Source: Paraspadella gotoi
Taxonomy: Eukaryota > Chaetognatha
Assembly (NCBI GenBank): GCA_051294375.1
Contig: CM119270.1
Coordinates: forward strand, 14,916,046-14,980,045
DNA length: 64,000 bases
Direction: 5' to 3'
Shown: positions 63,708 to 64,000 of the stretch, in pieces
Position numbering within the stretch: position 1 is the stretch's first letter
Layout: every line of letters starts with the position of its first letter
Translations under genes and position numbers: made by a program
Notes under the pieces: model-generated
Seen by the model: only the letters and a program-made list of their open reading frames with translations
The model's database searches: none
Told to the model about the DNA's origin: nothing

Positions 63708-64000
63708 CTGAATCCCGTCCTCCCTGAGTACGGCGCAGGCTTGGTTCGGCCCGTCCGTGTGGACCGGAAACATCCCGCCCACGACGACGTCCCCTTGGAC
63801 GCGCGCCACTCGCGAGGTCGTCGCCCAACACGGACCAAGGGCGAACGTGCAGAGGACGAAGTAAAGTATTAACGAACGCGGTACGAACGGTCGAAGGGCG
63901 ACGAACCGAGAGCGAGACAATCGGCGGCGACAGTCTCGAAGCTGAGATTGCCGCCCGTGAAGCGGTTGGTAGAAAATGCGCGAAAATATCCACAATTGGC
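63708..64000 (-). other. Second copy of GPCR exon 1 (partial)
   Basis: Encodes the same signal segment (VPRSLILYFVLCTFAL) and DVVVGGMFPVHTDGPNQAC up to donor GATTCAG|GTGAGG. Unlike copy 1, its frame is open upstream through WIFSRIFYQPLHGRQSQLRD to the window edge, because 'accgcttcac' replaces 'accgccttcac'. Two compensating indels change the residues just after the signal segment. Either a true duplicate exon or the same allele assembled twice. Confidence 0.75.

Larger units (their letters stand above)
60783..64000. repeat. Large direct duplication, copy 2 (runs off the window)
   Basis: Second copy of 53453-56521. Its start is itself stuttered: 60783-60883 is repeated after a 10 N gap (60884-60893). 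Offset to copy 1 is about 7.3-7.45 kb. Confidence 0.92.

Overview
The window is nuclear DNA from a eukaryote, most likely an animal. Genes are split into many short exons (60-300 bp) with GT-AG introns of about 60-1500 bp. Exons are GC-rich, with many GAC/GTC/CGA codons, while introns and spacers are AT-rich and crowded with (CT)n/(GA)n, tetranucleotide and minisatellite repeats. The gene set is a PF20/SPAG16 axonemal protein, a class III eIF4E, a penta-EF-hand calpain, a metabotropic-glutamate-like class C GPCR and an importin-5-like karyopherin. I infer an early-branching or otherwise divergent metazoan (a sponge would fit); this is a guess from gene content, not a phylogenetic result. I see no bacterial or viral genes and recognise no tRNA, rRNA or CRISPR.

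Layout: 11-4871 (-) SPAG16, 3' end cut by the window edge. 4872-6031 is a divergent spacer with possible plus-strand exons. 6032-7995 (+) is eIF4E3-like, with a roughly 295-residue Arg/Glu/Ser N-terminal extension. 8838-15185 (-) is an ankyrin-repeat protein whose first two exons appear twice. 11990-17125 holds a direct tandem duplication of about 2.57 kb. 17172-19395 (+) is the 3' part of a Pro/Gly/Ser-rich protein. 20523-29767 (-) is a calpain with 16 exons. 30300-33835 is an AT-rich spacer. 33836-56627 (-) is a class C GPCR with 23 exons. 46587-49013 (+) is a seven-exon gene nested inside one GPCR intron. 58734-60545 (-) holds the last six exons of an importin-5-like gene. 60783-64000 is a second copy of 53453-56521, including the first GPCR exon.

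Exon models were built by hand from homology to remembered families, splice-site consensus and matching intron phases. Phase agreement across successive junctions is the strongest support, especially for the GPCR and the nested gene. The assembly carries many one-base errors: frames break inside otherwise conserved domains in the ankyrin, GPCR, calpain, importin and Pro-rich genes. Duplicate copies differ mainly by homopolymer or short indels. Duplications and frameshifts should therefore be treated as possible assembly artefacts first.

The most interesting points are as follows. The GPCR keeps the residues that recognise the amino-acid backbone but lacks those that bind the glutamate side chain, and no cysteine-rich domain is visible. 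A multi-exon antisense gene with duplicated taperin/phostensin-like WK motifs sits inside one of its introns. The eIF4E3 extension carries a dense array of R-R-x-S sites. The calpain has a long Ser/Thr/Pro N-terminal extension. (CT)n microsatellites repeatedly sit where the polypyrimidine tract of an acceptor should be.
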